This document shows, piece by piece, positions 1 to 8,402 of a stretch of DNA of 34,342 nucleotides. The DNA is from Luteimonas salinisoli. Lineage in GTDB: Bacteria > Pseudomonadota > Gammaproteobacteria > Xanthomonadales > Xanthomonadaceae. The position numbers were made by a program, and so were the translations under genes. A model generated the notes under the pieces. The model made no database searches. It saw only the letters and a list, made by a program, of their open reading frames with translations, and was not told the DNA's origin. The DNA lies in the NCBI RefSeq assembly GCF_013425525.1, contig NZ_JACCKA010000093.1, forward strand, positions 33,769-68,110. The letters run 5' to 3'. How positions within the stretch are numbered: position 1 is the first letter of the stretch; the number at the start of each line of letters is the position of its first letter.

Positions 1-60
1 GCGGGGCGCCGCGCCGGTCCCGCCGCGCATCACGTCTTCCGGGGAACAGTTCGTCGTCAT
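1..60 (-). CDS. Possible 5' end of a truncated gene (partial)
   Basis: A minus-strand ATG at 60 opens a frame of 20 codons that runs off the window edge. A purine-rich stretch (GGAG, then GGAG again two bases before the ATG) precedes it. A perfect 10-bp palindrome, TTCGATCGAA, lies at 78-87. The gene follows the sugar ABC permeases on the same strand, so it could be the next gene of the glycan locus, perhaps a glycosidase. The visible residues (beginning MTTNCSPEDV) show no family signature, so no function is assigned. A chance start in GC-rich DNA cannot be excluded. Confidence 0.35.
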   Translation of the reverse strand, partial: MTTNCSPEDVMRGGTGAAPR

Positions 61-140
61 CGCTCCGCTTTCTCCAGTTCGATCGAATCCACGTTGGGCC
101 AAAATCAACACATCTCCGGGATGTTCACGGCCGGGCGTGC

Positions 141-413
141 GGGGAAGCGCGAGCCGGTGGCTCGCAAGCGTCGCTCCACTCGACGCACCCCCCTGCCATC
201 CTTGGCGTGGCCGCCCGGCTCCGGACACACCGGCCCGGCCATCCATGGCCGGTCGTTCGGGGAACCGCGAGCCAGTGGCTCGCAAGCGCCGTTCCATTCG
301 ACGCATCCCCCTGCCATCCATGGCGTGGCCGCCCGGCTCCGGACACACCGGCCCGGCCATCCATGGCCGGTCGTTCGGGGAAGCGCGAGCCAGTGGCTCG
401 CAAGCGCTTCCCC
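141..413. repeat. 118-bp tandem repeat (2.3 copies) with hairpins
   Basis: This fills most of the gene-free stretch 61-413. Copy 1 is 141-258 and copy 2 is 259-376, differing at only a handful of positions. A partial third copy, 377-413, ends against the stop codon of the permease gene. Each copy starts with the palindrome GCGAGCC-(3 nt)-GGCTCGC. The two full copies also carry CCGGCCAT-CC-ATGGCCGG (235-252 and 353-370). No convincing gene was seen on either strand. The sequence family differs from the GTAG repeats elsewhere in the window. Confidence 0.85.
377..413 (-). terminator. Long hairpin just after the permease stop; possible terminator or mRNA 3' stabiliser
   Basis: The partial third repeat copy folds on itself. 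Outer arms GGGGAAGCGC and GCGCTTCCCC enclose an inner GCGAGCC/GGCTCGC stem. The hairpin touches the stop codon of the permease gene (414-416). No T-run follows on the minus strand, so it is not a canonical rho-independent terminator. It may protect the 3' end of the message or attenuate read-through. Confidence 0.4.
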
Positions 414-1250
414 TCACCCCTTCACGCTTCCCAGCAGCAGGCCCTGGATGTAGTAGCGCTGCAGCAGCAGGAACAGCAGCAGCACCGGCAACACCGTGAC
501 CACCGCGCCGGCCATCATCATCTCCACGTCCTGCACGTGTTCGCGCGACAGCGCCGCGATCGCCACCGGCAGGGTGTAGTTCTCCTGGTCGGTCAGCACG
601 ATCAGCGGCCACATGAAGTCGTTCCACGCCGCCATGAAGGTAAAGATGGTCAGCGTCACCAGCACCGGCTTGAGCATCGGCAACACGATCCGGAAGAAGA
701 TCCGCAGCTCCCCGGCGCCGTCGATGCGCGCCGCCTCCAGCAGCTCGTCCGGGATCGATCGCGAGTACTGGCGCACAAGGAAGATCCCGAACACCGTGGC
801 CAGCGCCGGGATGATCACCGCACCGAAGCTGTTGACCAGGCCCAGCCCCTTCATCATCAGAAAAAGCGGCAGCATGGCCACCTGCGCCGGGATCACCAGC
901 GCCGCCAGCAGCAGCTGGAACAGACGCTCGCGGCCGCGAAAGCGCAGCTTGGCGAACGCATAGCCGGCCATGGTATTGACCAGCAGCGCGCCGGCGGTGA
1001 TGGCTCCGGAGACGATCAGGCTGTTGAGGAAATAGCGGCCCATGCCCGCGCGCGCGAACAGCACCTGGTAGTTGTCCAGCGTCGTGGCCGACGGCAGCAT
1101 CGGCGGCGGGAAGCCGCTGGCCTCGCCGCGCGGCATGAACGACACCGACAGCATCCACGCCAGCGGCGCCAGCGCCACCAGCGCGATGAGCACCAGCGCC
1201 GCGTTGACCGCGAACGCCGACAGGCGCGTGGTGCCGACCTCGCGGTTCAC
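414..1250 (-). CDS. CUT1-family sugar ABC transporter permease (MalG/AraQ-like)
   Basis: Inner-membrane permease of 278 aa, matching the usual size of the MalG/AraQ/LacG group. About six hydrophobic segments are visible. The cytoplasmic EAA loop, which docks the ATPase, reads EAARIDGAGELRIFFRIVLPM. This is typical of the binding-protein-dependent transport family (PF00528). The start is taken as the GTG at 1250, which overlaps the upstream permease stop (GTGA), giving translational coupling. It pairs with the preceding MalF-like permease and the lipoprotein binding protein to import an oligosaccharide. No ATP-binding subunit is encoded nearby, so a shared MsiK/UgpC-type ATPase from elsewhere is presumed. 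The specific sugar cannot be read from the sequence. Confidence 0.9.
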   Translation of the reverse strand: MNREVGTTRLSAFAVNAALVLIALVALAPLAWMLSVSFMPRGEASGFPPPMLPSATTLDNYQVLFARAGMGRYFLNSLIVSGAITAGALLVNTMAGYAFAKLRFRGRERLFQLLLAALVIPAQVAMLPLFLMMKGLGLVNSFGAVIIPALATVFGIFLVRQYSRSIPDELLEAARIDGAGELRIFFRIVLPMLKPVLVTLTIFTFMAAWNDFMWPLIVLTDQENYTLPVAIAALSREHVQDVEMMMAGAVVTVLPVLLLFLLLQRYYIQGLLLGSVKG

Positions 1251-2125
1251 AGCGCCCCCCGCCGGCGCCCGAAGCGCAGCAGCAGCGTGGTCACCGCCAG
1301 GATGATCACGAACAGCATGAACGCCACCGCCGAGGCGCGCCCCAGGTTCCACCACATGAACCCTTCCTCGTACATGAAGTACAGCACGCTCACCGTGCTC
1401 TGCAGCGGATCGCCGCGGGTCATCACGTAGGGCTCGGCGAACAACTGGAAGTAGCCGGACACGGTGATCACCGCGACCACCAGCAGCACCGGCCCGAGCA
1501 TCGGCAGGGTCACGTGCAGGAACTGCCGCCAGCGCGAGGCGCCGTCGATGCGCGCGGCCTCGTACAGGTCCTGCGGGATCGCCTGCAAGCCGGCCAGGAA
1601 GATCACCATGTTGTAGCCGAAGTTCTTCCACACCGCGAACAGGATGATCGTCGGCATCGCCCAGCGCGGGTCGCCCAGCCAGTCCACCGGCGCCACCCCG
1701 AGATGCCCCAGCGCCCAGTTCACCAGCCCGTAGCTGGTGTGGAACAGGTAGCGCCAGATCACCGCCACCGCCACCAGGGTGGTGACCACCGGCGCGAACA
1801 GGGCGGTGCGGAACAGCGGCTTGAATCTGGCGACCTTGGCGTTGAGCAGCATCGCCACGCCAAGCGACACGCCGATCGACAGCGGCACGCCCACCACCAC
1901 GAAGTAGACGGTGTTGCCCAGCGCCTTCCAGAACAGCGGCGTGCGCAGCAGTTCGGCGTAGTTGCCGAGCGCAACGAAGCGCAGGTTGTCCAGGTCGGCC
2001 AGCGCGTAGAGGTCGAAATCGGTCAGGCTCAGCAGCAGCGCCGAGGCCACCGGTACGGCGAAGAACACCCCGAGCACGATCAGTGCGGGGGCGGCGAACA
2101 TCCAGCCGGCGAGACTGGCGCGCAT
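1247..2125 (-). CDS. CUT1-family sugar ABC transporter permease (MalF/UgpA-like)
   Basis: Inner-membrane permease of 292 aa. The first hydrophobic helix (RASLAGWMFAAPALIVLGVF) and the following LTDFDLY segment are typical of UgpA/LacF-type CUT1 permeases. The EAA loop reads EAARIDGASRWRQFLHVTLPM. ATG at 2125 is chosen because it sits immediately before the first membrane segment and because the upstream 20-codon mini-ORF stops there (TGATG). A longer frame opens at 2248 but lies inside the binding-protein gene and lacks family-like sequence. The gene is coupled by GTGA to the second permease. Confidence 0.9.
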   Translation of the reverse strand: MRASLAGWMFAAPALIVLGVFFAVPVASALLLSLTDFDLYALADLDNLRFVALGNYAELLRTPLFWKALGNTVYFVVVGVPLSIGVSLGVAMLLNAKVARFKPLFRTALFAPVVTTLVAVAVIWRYLFHTSYGLVNWALGHLGVAPVDWLGDPRWAMPTIILFAVWKNFGYNMVIFLAGLQAIPQDLYEAARIDGASRWRQFLHVTLPMLGPVLLVVAVITVSGYFQLFAEPYVMTRGDPLQSTVSVLYFMYEEGFMWWNLGRASAVAFMLFVIILAVTTLLLRFGRRRGAL

Positions 2126-2187
2126 CAGGCAAGAACCGCCACTGCAGCGAAGGGAAGGAACACGTCGCGCATTTCCACGGCGTTCAT
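2125..2187 (-). CDS. 20-codon mini-ORF coupling the binding-protein and permease genes
   Basis: A minus-strand ATG at 2187 overlaps the binding-protein stop (ATGA). Its frame stops after 20 codons at a TGA that overlaps the permease start (TGATG). It therefore fills exactly the junction between two transporter genes and may carry ribosomes across it. The peptide starts MNAVEMRDV and continues with an FAAV-type stretch. This loosely resembles the first residues of MalK/UgpC ATPases, which often begin M-x-x-V-x-L-R-D-V-x-K-x-F-G. It could be a deletion scar of the missing ATPase gene, but that is speculative. Expression is not shown. Confidence 0.3.
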   Translation of the reverse strand: MNAVEMRDVFLPFAAVAVLA

Positions 2188-3512
2188 GGCGCCGCTGCCT
2201 GCTCGCGCACCCAGCGGCGCTTCTCGAGCAGCGCGTCGACCCGGGCATCGAGCGCCGCCAGCGCCGCGTCCTGCGGCACGCCGCCGCGCACCACGCGCTC
2301 GCTGGCCAGGCGCATTTCCTGCATGATCCGCTCCCACTCCAGCACCTTCGGCGTCGGCTTCACCCGCTCCAGCTGGTCGCGGAAGGCGTGCGCGTACTCG
2401 TCCTGCTGCAGCGCCGGATGCTCCCAGGTGCTGCGACGCGGCGGCAGGTTGCCGATCAGCGCATGGAAACGCTGCTGGATATCGGGGCGCGAGAGGAACT
2501 CCACCAGCTGCCAGCTCGCTTGCTTGCTGCGCGACTGCCGGAACAGCACCAGACTGGTGCCGCCGGCGATCCCCGCTCCGGGGCCGTCGGGGCCCGGCAG
2601 CGGTGCGGTGGCCCAGTCGTCCTGCACGTCCGCCGGCAGGCGATTGCGGAACTCGCGGATGTTCCACGGTCCGGATACGTAGAAGGCGAAGAAGCCGCGG
2701 CCGAACTCGTCCCAGACGTTGGAGATCTGGGTCTCCGACATCGGCGGTGCCCAGCCCTGCTCGAACGTATTGGCGTAGAAGGCGAGCGCGCGCCGGAAGC
2801 CCGGACTGCGGAAGTTGCCGCGGGTGCCGTCCTCGCGCAGCAGCGGATCCTCCTGCTGCAGGCCCAACGACAGCAGCTGTTCGAACTCGTTGAGCGGCAG
2901 CATCGCGGCATACCGGTCCGGGCCGACCTCGCGCCCGATCGCGGCCATGGCCGCCTCCCAGTCCGCCCAGGAACGCGGCGGCGCGTCGAAGCCGGCCGCG
3001 GCGAGGATGTCCTTGCGGTAGAACAGCAGCCGCGTGTCCACGTACCAGGGCACGCCCAGCAGCTTGCCGTCGATGACGTTGGTGTCCCAGATGCCTTCGA
3101 AATAGTCGCCCTGCTCCACCACGGCGGACGCGTCGACATAGGGCTGCAGCGGCTCCAGCGCCCCCAGCACCGCGAACTCCGGTACCCAGGTGTTGCCGAG
3201 CTGGCAGATGTCGGGCAGCGCGTCGGCGGCGAACGCGGTGAGCAGTTTCTCGTGCGCGGAGGTCCATGGGATCTGCTGGATCCGCACGCGGATGTCGGGG
3301 TGCTCGCGCTCGAATTCCGCGATCAGCTCCGATACCACTTCCGCTTCGCGCCCCATCGCCCAGAAGCGGATCTCGGTGCGGGCGTCGTCGCCGCCGCAGG
3401 CGGCCAGCAACAGCGCCAGGCAGCCGAGAACCAGCGCCCTGAGCGGCCGTTCGGCCCGAGGAAACCAGGGCTCCCGTGGCACACGATGGAGATGGCAGCC
3501 GATCTCCTGCAT
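2184..3512 (-). CDS. Extracellular solute-binding lipoprotein of a CUT1 sugar ABC transporter
   Basis: A 442-aa family-1 (MalE/UgpB-type) sugar-binding protein. The N-terminus has a signal peptide ending in the lipobox LLLAAC, so the mature protein should be a periplasmic lipoprotein. The mature part opens with EIRFWAMGREAEVVSELIAE followed by FEREHPDI, the typical start of the fold. NTWVPEFAVLGALEPLQPY, close after, is also characteristic. The start ATG at 3512 lies 9 nt after the stop codon of the PF10091 gene, suggesting one transcript; the ribosome site is weak. The gene is coupled downstream to a mini-ORF and two permeases. The ligand is unknown; context suggests a gluco-oligosaccharide. 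Confidence 0.9.
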   Translation of the reverse strand: MQEIGCHLHRVPREPWFPRAERPLRALVLGCLALLLAACGGDDARTEIRFWAMGREAEVVSELIAEFEREHPDIRVRIQQIPWTSAHEKLLTAFAADALPDICQLGNTWVPEFAVLGALEPLQPYVDASAVVEQGDYFEGIWDTNVIDGKLLGVPWYVDTRLLFYRKDILAAAGFDAPPRSWADWEAAMAAIGREVGPDRYAAMLPLNEFEQLLSLGLQQEDPLLREDGTRGNFRSPGFRRALAFYANTFEQGWAPPMSETQISNVWDEFGRGFFAFYVSGPWNIREFRNRLPADVQDDWATAPLPGPDGPGAGIAGGTSLVLFRQSRSKQASWQLVEFLSRPDIQQRFHALIGNLPPRRSTWEHPALQQDEYAHAFRDQLERVKPTPKVLEWERIMQEMRLASERVVRGGVPQDAALAALDARVDALLEKRRWVREQAAAP

Positions 3513-3521
3513 CGCGCCAGC

Positions 3522-5204
3522 CTACTGCACGCGGCGGGTGGTGCCGTTCGCCGCTTGGCTGCCGTCCCGATCCGGCGATGGGCCCGACGACGACTTGCCC
3601 GGCGCCGCGTCGGCTGCGTCTTCATCGACACGGTCGCCGCCCTCCGCCTCCGGTCCGTCGCCCCCTTCCCCGGCTGCACCGGCCGCCGCCTGCGCCTCGC
3701 CGGCCTCCTCGAGCCAGCCGCCGGTGAAGCCGGCACGGCGCAGGCCTTCGCGGATGTACGGGTTCCTGCGCATGACCTTCCAGACGAACTCGCTGCGGTA
3801 GTTGGCGATCATCGCCAGGATCGGGCCCTGGTCGATCGAGATGTAGTCGCTGGCCACCCAGCCGAGCTCCGGCACGATGCGCCCGGTCTTGAGCGGCACG
3901 TCGTAGTGGAAGCTCGGGTTGAACGCGTCGAGGAAGCCGTAGCTGGAGAACAGATGTTCGCCGTAGCGCTCGTGCATCGCCTCGGTGGCCGGAATCACGA
4001 TCTCGGGCGCGAACGCGATCGAGGCCACCGCCGCCGTCGGCGCGAGGGTGCCGTCGTCGAATGCCACGCTCAGGCCGGCGCCGCGCGCGCTGTAGTGGCG
4101 GAACTCGCGCTCCTCGCCCTCGTACTCCTGGTCGGTGCGCTGCGGGCCGTCGCTGGCGGTCAGGCCCCACACGTGCTCGCCGTAGTCCTTCCAGCCCATC
4201 GGGTTCTCGATGGCGTACTGGCGCTGCGCATAGGTCGCGCGGCGGCTGTTCTCGAAGTAGTCGATCCCGCGCTCGCGCATGTAGGGATCGCGAATGCCGC
4301 GGAAATCGACCCAGGTGTGCGAGTACTGGTGGCCGAAATGCGGCGCGAAGCTGAGGTACTCCTGGCCCTGGAACACGCCCCAGCTCTCCTCGTAGGTGCG
4401 CGTCCATGCCTCCCAGGCCTCGGGCTCGACCGGGTGCGTGGGCGAACCCAGCGCCAGGATGTAGACCAGCATCGCCTCGTCGTAGCCGGTCCAGTCGTGC
4501 TGGATGAACCCGCTTTCCGGATACCAGCCCATCGAGATCAGCGGCGGCCGCTGCTGCAGCCACGGCCACTCCACGCGCCGGTACAGTTCGTCGGCGATCT
4601 CGCGGATCTCCTGTTCGCGCTCGCCCTCGCCGTCGAAGTAGCTCTGCGCGAACAGCACCCCCATCATCAGCAGGCCGGTATCGACGCTGGACAGTTCGAC
4701 CCAGGGTTCGTATCGGTGCCCCTCGTCCATGTCGATGAAGTGGTAGTAGAAGCCCCTGTAGCCGGAGCGGCCCTCGTCCTCGGGCCCCATTTCCGCATCG
4801 CGGAAGAACCGCAGCGTCGTCAGCGTGCGTTCCACCGCCTGCTCGCGGCTGATCCAGCCGTTCTCCAGCCCGATCGGGTAGGCGGTCAGCGCGAAGCCGA
4901 CCGCGGCGATGCTGGAGAACGGACGCGAGGGAAAGCGATCCGGCGTCAGTCCGTTGAGTTCGTTGGTGGTGTCCCAGAAGAACTGGAAGGTGCGCTTCTC
5001 GATGTCTCGGAACAGCGGCGGCAGCTGCGGCGGGCCGGGCGGCTCGTCTGCTGGCCGCGGGTCCGGCTCGGCCTCCGGCACCTGCGCGATCGGACCCGGG
5101 CGCGGCGGCTCGACCTCGGGTGCCTCGCGCCTGCAGCCGCCGAGCAGCGCCAGGCTCAGCAGGGCCAGGCAGACGGGGATCCAGCAGCTCCGACGGATTC
5201 GCAT
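3522..5204 (-). CDS. Glucoamylase-family (PF10091, GH144-like) lipoprotein
   Basis: A protein of about 560 aa with a lipoprotein signal peptide (lipobox LLGGC), a Pro/Glu-rich linker and then the PF10091 'glycoamylase' domain. Recognisable pieces are FFWDTTNELNGL, GYDEAMLVYILALGSPTHP, SYGFLDAFNPSF and the segment SDYISIDQGPILAMIANYRS. Characterised members of this fold, placed in GH144, are endo-beta-1,2-glucanases. That activity is a family-level possibility, not proven here. The last 60 or so residues form an unusual acidic, Ala/Gly-rich tail. ATG 5204 is preferred because it leaves a short leader after the operator; an in-frame ATG at 5216 lies only 2 nt from the operator. It probably cuts imported glycan for the ABC transporter encoded directly downstream. 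Confidence 0.78.
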   Translation of the reverse strand: MRIRRSCWIPVCLALLSLALLGGCRREAPEVEPPRPGPIAQVPEAEPDPRPADEPPGPPQLPPLFRDIEKRTFQFFWDTTNELNGLTPDRFPSRPFSSIAAVGFALTAYPIGLENGWISREQAVERTLTTLRFFRDAEMGPEDEGRSGYRGFYYHFIDMDEGHRYEPWVELSSVDTGLLMMGVLFAQSYFDGEGEREQEIREIADELYRRVEWPWLQQRPPLISMGWYPESGFIQHDWTGYDEAMLVYILALGSPTHPVEPEAWEAWTRTYEESWGVFQGQEYLSFAPHFGHQYSHTWVDFRGIRDPYMRERGIDYFENSRRATYAQRQYAIENPMGWKDYGEHVWGLTASDGPQRTDQEYEGEEREFRHYSARGAGLSVAFDDGTLAPTAAVASIAFAPEIVIPATEAMHERYGEHLFSSYGFLDAFNPSFHYDVPLKTGRIVPELGWVASDYISIDQGPILAMIANYRSEFVWKVMRRNPYIREGLRRAGFTGGWLEEAGEAQAAAGAAGEGGDGPEAEGGDRVDEDAADAAPGKSSSGPSPDRDGSQAANGTTRRVQ

Positions 5205-5218
5205 CTTCACAACCATTC

Positions 5219-5232
5219 TGTAATCGTTTTCA
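5219..5232. promoter_or_regulatory. LacI-type operator upstream of the PF10091 gene
   Basis: TGTAATCGTTTTCA on plus (TGAAAACGATTACA on minus). It is an imperfect palindrome with the central CG typical of LacI/GalR operators. The identical 14-mer recurs before lacI and before the sulfatase gene. It lies 14 nt before the chosen start. A weak -10-like TATGAA overlaps its upstream edge, so repressor binding would occlude the promoter. Confidence 0.75.
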
Positions 5233-5242
5233 TAGGCAGTTT

Positions 5243-5275
5243 AAAAAAACGGCCGCCCGCTTGCGAGGGCGGCCG
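5243..5275 (-). terminator. Rho-independent terminator after the second TonB-dependent receptor
   Basis: A perfect 9-bp GC-rich stem (CGGCCGCCC at 5250-5258 with GGGCGGCCG at 5267-5275) has an 8-nt loop. On the minus strand it is followed directly by seven Ts (5249-5243). It lies 12 nt beyond the receptor stop codon and separates that transcript from the operator-controlled PF10091 gene. Confidence 0.9.
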
Positions 5276-5287
5276 ACGGAGCAAGAC

Positions 5288-8200
5288 CTACCAGTTCACG
5301 CCGAAGGAGAGCTTGAACGAGCGCGTCGGCAAGTTGATGTCCAGGTTGCGCGCGCCGAAGTTCTCGTTGGGGCCGTCGATGCTTCCCCACCAGTCGTCGT
5401 AGCTGTTCCAGTTACGCCAGTTGAAGGCATTGAGCAAGTCCGCGCGGACGTAGAAGCTGATATCCGTGCCGGTGTTCCAGGTCTTGGTGGCGGCGAGGTC
5501 GAACTGCTTGAATCCCAGCGTGCCGTCCGGCTTGTAGGAATCCCACCGGCACATGTCCCAGCCGGCCAGGCAGTTCTCGCCGATTCGCGGCTTCATGCTT
5601 TCCAGCGTGAGCTTGGCGGACCAGGTCACGCCCCAGGGCCCGTCCCAGATCCCGGTGCCGACGAAGCGGTGCTCGGCCACGCCGCGTGCCGGCAGCCAGC
5701 CGATCATGCCGGTGTCGCGCTGCGAGAAGATCTCCGGCCAGCCCTCGGGGGCGATGTTCTGTTCGCCGTCCGTATAGGTGTAGGCGAAGGTGGTCCCCCA
5801 CCCGGAATCCGGGGTAAAGGGCTTGTCGAGCTTGAAGAGCAGTGAGTTGGTGCGGGTCTCTGCCATGTTGTCGACCAGCAGGATGGTACCGACGGGGGAC
5901 GGGAAGCCCCAGGGCGCCCCGGACGTGTCGCCCGGATCCTCGTAGAAGCTGCCGTCGTCGCGCCGGTTGCCCAGCCGGAACACGATCCCGTCCTTGCTGC
6001 GCACGTGCGACAGCGTCACCTCGCTGTTCCAGTCGTGACCCAGCATGCCGAAGACGTTGCGCACGCCCAGGCTCAATTGATCGGAGTACGGCACCTTGAG
6101 GTCGTTGTTGTTGAGATACCACTCTCGGCCCGTGGCGAGGGTCTGGGCCAGCTGCTGCAGAACATCGGGGTCGTAGTAGGTGTCGCTCCATGGGAGGCAG
6201 CCGCCAGCGTTCCGGCATGCGCCGTCCGCTTCGACGAAATTGGCGTTATACCTGGCGAACGACGCGCGATTGACTTCGATCTGCAGGTAGTCGAACAGGT
6301 TGCGGTCGTAGGCGCGCCCGGCGCCGCCGAACACCACGAAGCGCTGGTCGGCATTGACGTCGTAGGAGAACCCGACGCGCGGCTGCCAAGCGCCGTCGAA
6401 CGCGTCGCGGTTGTTGCCGCTGCTGATGTAGTCCTCGATGTCGTAGTCGATGTTCGGCCCCTGCAGGTTCGGCCAGGCCCGCAGCGCCGCGGCCACGTCC
6501 GCGGGCGTCACGTAGTCCTCGTAGGTCGGCGTTTCCTCGTAGTCCCAGCGCAGGCCGAGGTTGAGGGTGAGGTGCTCGTTGACCTCCCAGTCGTCCTGGA
6601 TGTAGATCCCGAACTGCTTGTTGGACGAAGTGGTGAAGCCTTCGGTGGTGCCGGGGATCCCGGCGCCGAACTCCACCCTGTACGGCTGCTCCGTGCTCAC
6701 CCCGATGTCGTAGTAGAACATCGGGTTCGAGAAATGGCGCTCGATCGCGTTGACCTCGACGTCCTTGTACTTGACCCCCATCTTGAGGGTGTGGCCCTCC
6801 CAGCCGAAGAAGGTGAGGTCGTTCTGGAAGCCCCAGCCTTCCTGGCCCTTGTTCTGGCTGTTGGGACTGCCGCCGGCGTTCAGCACGTCGGCGACGTTCA
6901 GGCGTTCCGTGGCCGAGGACAGGTCGGAGACGCGCAACGCATAGCCGGGCGCGGTCACGACCCCTTGCGGCGCCCAGGAGGTGTCCTCGAAGGTGACGTG
7001 GGCGTCGTTGAGCCAGTTCTCGCTGTTGAACTGCCAGCGCAGATCGTAGCGGGTCACCTCGTTGGCATTGAGGGTGGCGCGCTCGGGTGCGTTCTGTCCG
7101 CCGACGCCGATGATCTCGTCCTCTTCGCGCAGCTGCGCGGTGAACTCGAGGAAGTTGTAGTCGTTGATCGACCAGCTCAGCTTGCCGAAGAACATGTCCT
7201 GCTGGAACGGCGAGTTGGTCGGCCCCAGCTGCGCCAGCAGCTCCTCCGGCACGTCGGCGACGTCGTACCTGCTCTCGTGGCCGAGTTCCACGGTTCTCGG
7301 GGTCACGTACTCCTTGGCCTCGTAGGCGACGAAGAAGTGCAGCCGGTCGCGGATCAGCGGCCCGGCCAGCGAAGCGCCGTATTGCTCTTCCTTCGAATCG
7401 ACCTTTTCGCCGTCCTCCTCTTCCGCGGGCGTCATCTTGCGCCAGTCGGACGAAGTACGGTCCCAGAAGAAGTTGCCTTCGAACTCGTTCGTGCCCGAGC
7501 GGGTCGCAGCCACCACCGCCGCGCTGCTGATCTGGTCGAACTCGGCCTTGTAGTTCTGGGTGATGACCTTGTACTCGCCGATCGCCGACTGCGGAAACGG
7601 ATTGCCGCGGGTGGAGTCCTGCCCTGCCACCCCTCCCGGCAGGGTGTAGCTCTTCTGGCCGACGCCGTCGATGAACACGTTGACCGCGCTCGAGGCCTGG
7701 CTGCCCGAGCGCAGGCGGGTATTGCCGTTGCCGTCCTGGATGAACTGCACCCCGGGCACGGTATCGGCGAAGGCCAGGAAGTTGCGCGTGCCCTGCGGCA
7801 ATGCCTCGATCTGTTTGGACGAGACGTAGGTGGCGATCTCGGACGTGCGGGTCTCGGCCAGCATGGTGCCGGTGACCACCACGGCATCGAGGTCGGTGGT
7901 CGCCTGCTGCGGCCCGGTCTCGGCCACGCCGCCGACGCCGAGGTTCAGCGTCGCGGTCTGCCCGACCTGCAGGGTCACGGTCTCGGTGGTGCTCTGCCCG
8001 TCGGCGGTCACCCGCACCCGGTAGGTGCCCGGCGGCAGGCCGACGAGGTTGTAGCCGCCCGCGGCGGTGGATTGCACGGTCCGGCTGAGGCCGGTGCCGA
8101 CGTTGGTGGCGGTGACCTGCACGCCCGCGGCCGGCTCGGAATCGGCCAGCACGCGCCCGCGCAGGGTGGCGGACGTGGACTGCGCGAGCACCGCGGGCGC

Positions 8201-8305
8201 CGCGAGCAGCAGGCAGCTCGCCAATGCGCAGCTCAACAGCTTGTGGGATGGACGCCGGTCCGGGCGGAACGAGGGGATGCTGGAGAAGGGGTTCGAACGA
8301 GTCAT
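5288..8305 (-). CDS. TonB-dependent outer-membrane receptor, Oar-like (second of a tandem pair)
   Basis: A 1005-aa receptor. The signal peptide is cleaved after about residue 41 (AVLA-Q). A carboxypeptidase-regulatory-like beta-sandwich follows (about 45-125, with GLPPGTYRV), then the plug domain and a large beta-barrel ending in the aromatic C-terminus SFGVNW. Such receptors import ligands with TonB energy; in Xanthomonads many belong to carbohydrate-utilisation loci. ATG 8305 has a GAGG seven bases upstream and opens directly into the signal peptide; a frame from 8374 adds unrelated residues. No operator is seen in the 97-bp gap behind the upstream receptor gene, so the two are probably cotranscribed. 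A strong terminator follows. Confidence 0.93.
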   Translation of the reverse strand: MTRSNPFSSIPSFRPDRRPSHKLLSCALASCLLLAAPAVLAQSTSATLRGRVLADSEPAAGVQVTATNVGTGLSRTVQSTAAGGYNLVGLPPGTYRVRVTADGQSTTETVTLQVGQTATLNLGVGGVAETGPQQATTDLDAVVVTGTMLAETRTSEIATYVSSKQIEALPQGTRNFLAFADTVPGVQFIQDGNGNTRLRSGSQASSAVNVFIDGVGQKSYTLPGGVAGQDSTRGNPFPQSAIGEYKVITQNYKAEFDQISSAAVVAATRSGTNEFEGNFFWDRTSSDWRKMTPAEEEDGEKVDSKEEQYGASLAGPLIRDRLHFFVAYEAKEYVTPRTVELGHESRYDVADVPEELLAQLGPTNSPFQQDMFFGKLSWSINDYNFLEFTAQLREEDEIIGVGGQNAPERATLNANEVTRYDLRWQFNSENWLNDAHVTFEDTSWAPQGVVTAPGYALRVSDLSSATERLNVADVLNAGGSPNSQNKGQEGWGFQNDLTFFGWEGHTLKMGVKYKDVEVNAIERHFSNPMFYYDIGVSTEQPYRVEFGAGIPGTTEGFTTSSNKQFGIYIQDDWEVNEHLTLNLGLRWDYEETPTYEDYVTPADVAAALRAWPNLQGPNIDYDIEDYISSGNNRDAFDGAWQPRVGFSYDVNADQRFVVFGGAGRAYDRNLFDYLQIEVNRASFARYNANFVEADGACRNAGGCLPWSDTYYDPDVLQQLAQTLATGREWYLNNNDLKVPYSDQLSLGVRNVFGMLGHDWNSEVTLSHVRSKDGIVFRLGNRRDDGSFYEDPGDTSGAPWGFPSPVGTILLVDNMAETRTNSLLFKLDKPFTPDSGWGTTFAYTYTDGEQNIAPEGWPEIFSQRDTGMIGWLPARGVAEHRFVGTGIWDGPWGVTWSAKLTLESMKPRIGENCLAGWDMCRWDSYKPDGTLGFKQFDLAATKTWNTGTDISFYVRADLLNAFNWRNWNSYDDWWGSIDGPNENFGARNLDINLPTRSFKLSFGVNW

Positions 8306-8402
8306 GCAGGAGCCTCGAAGAGTCTTGGGGGATGTCTTGCCTTTCCGTCCCTGGTCCGCCGGGACCCGCGCCACCCCCTCGTGGCGCCGATCCCGTCGTC
8401 GT

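Noticed and set aside
141..413. CRISPR or coding repeats in the 118-bp tandem
   Set aside because: Whole 118-bp units are duplicated, with no unique spacers. The frames through them are compositionally artefactual on both strands.
2388..5402. A 1004-codon open frame on the plus strand
   Set aside because: It lies antisense to the binding-protein and PF10091 genes and has the Arg/Gln/His-rich composition of a GC-rich shadow frame, with no family motifs.
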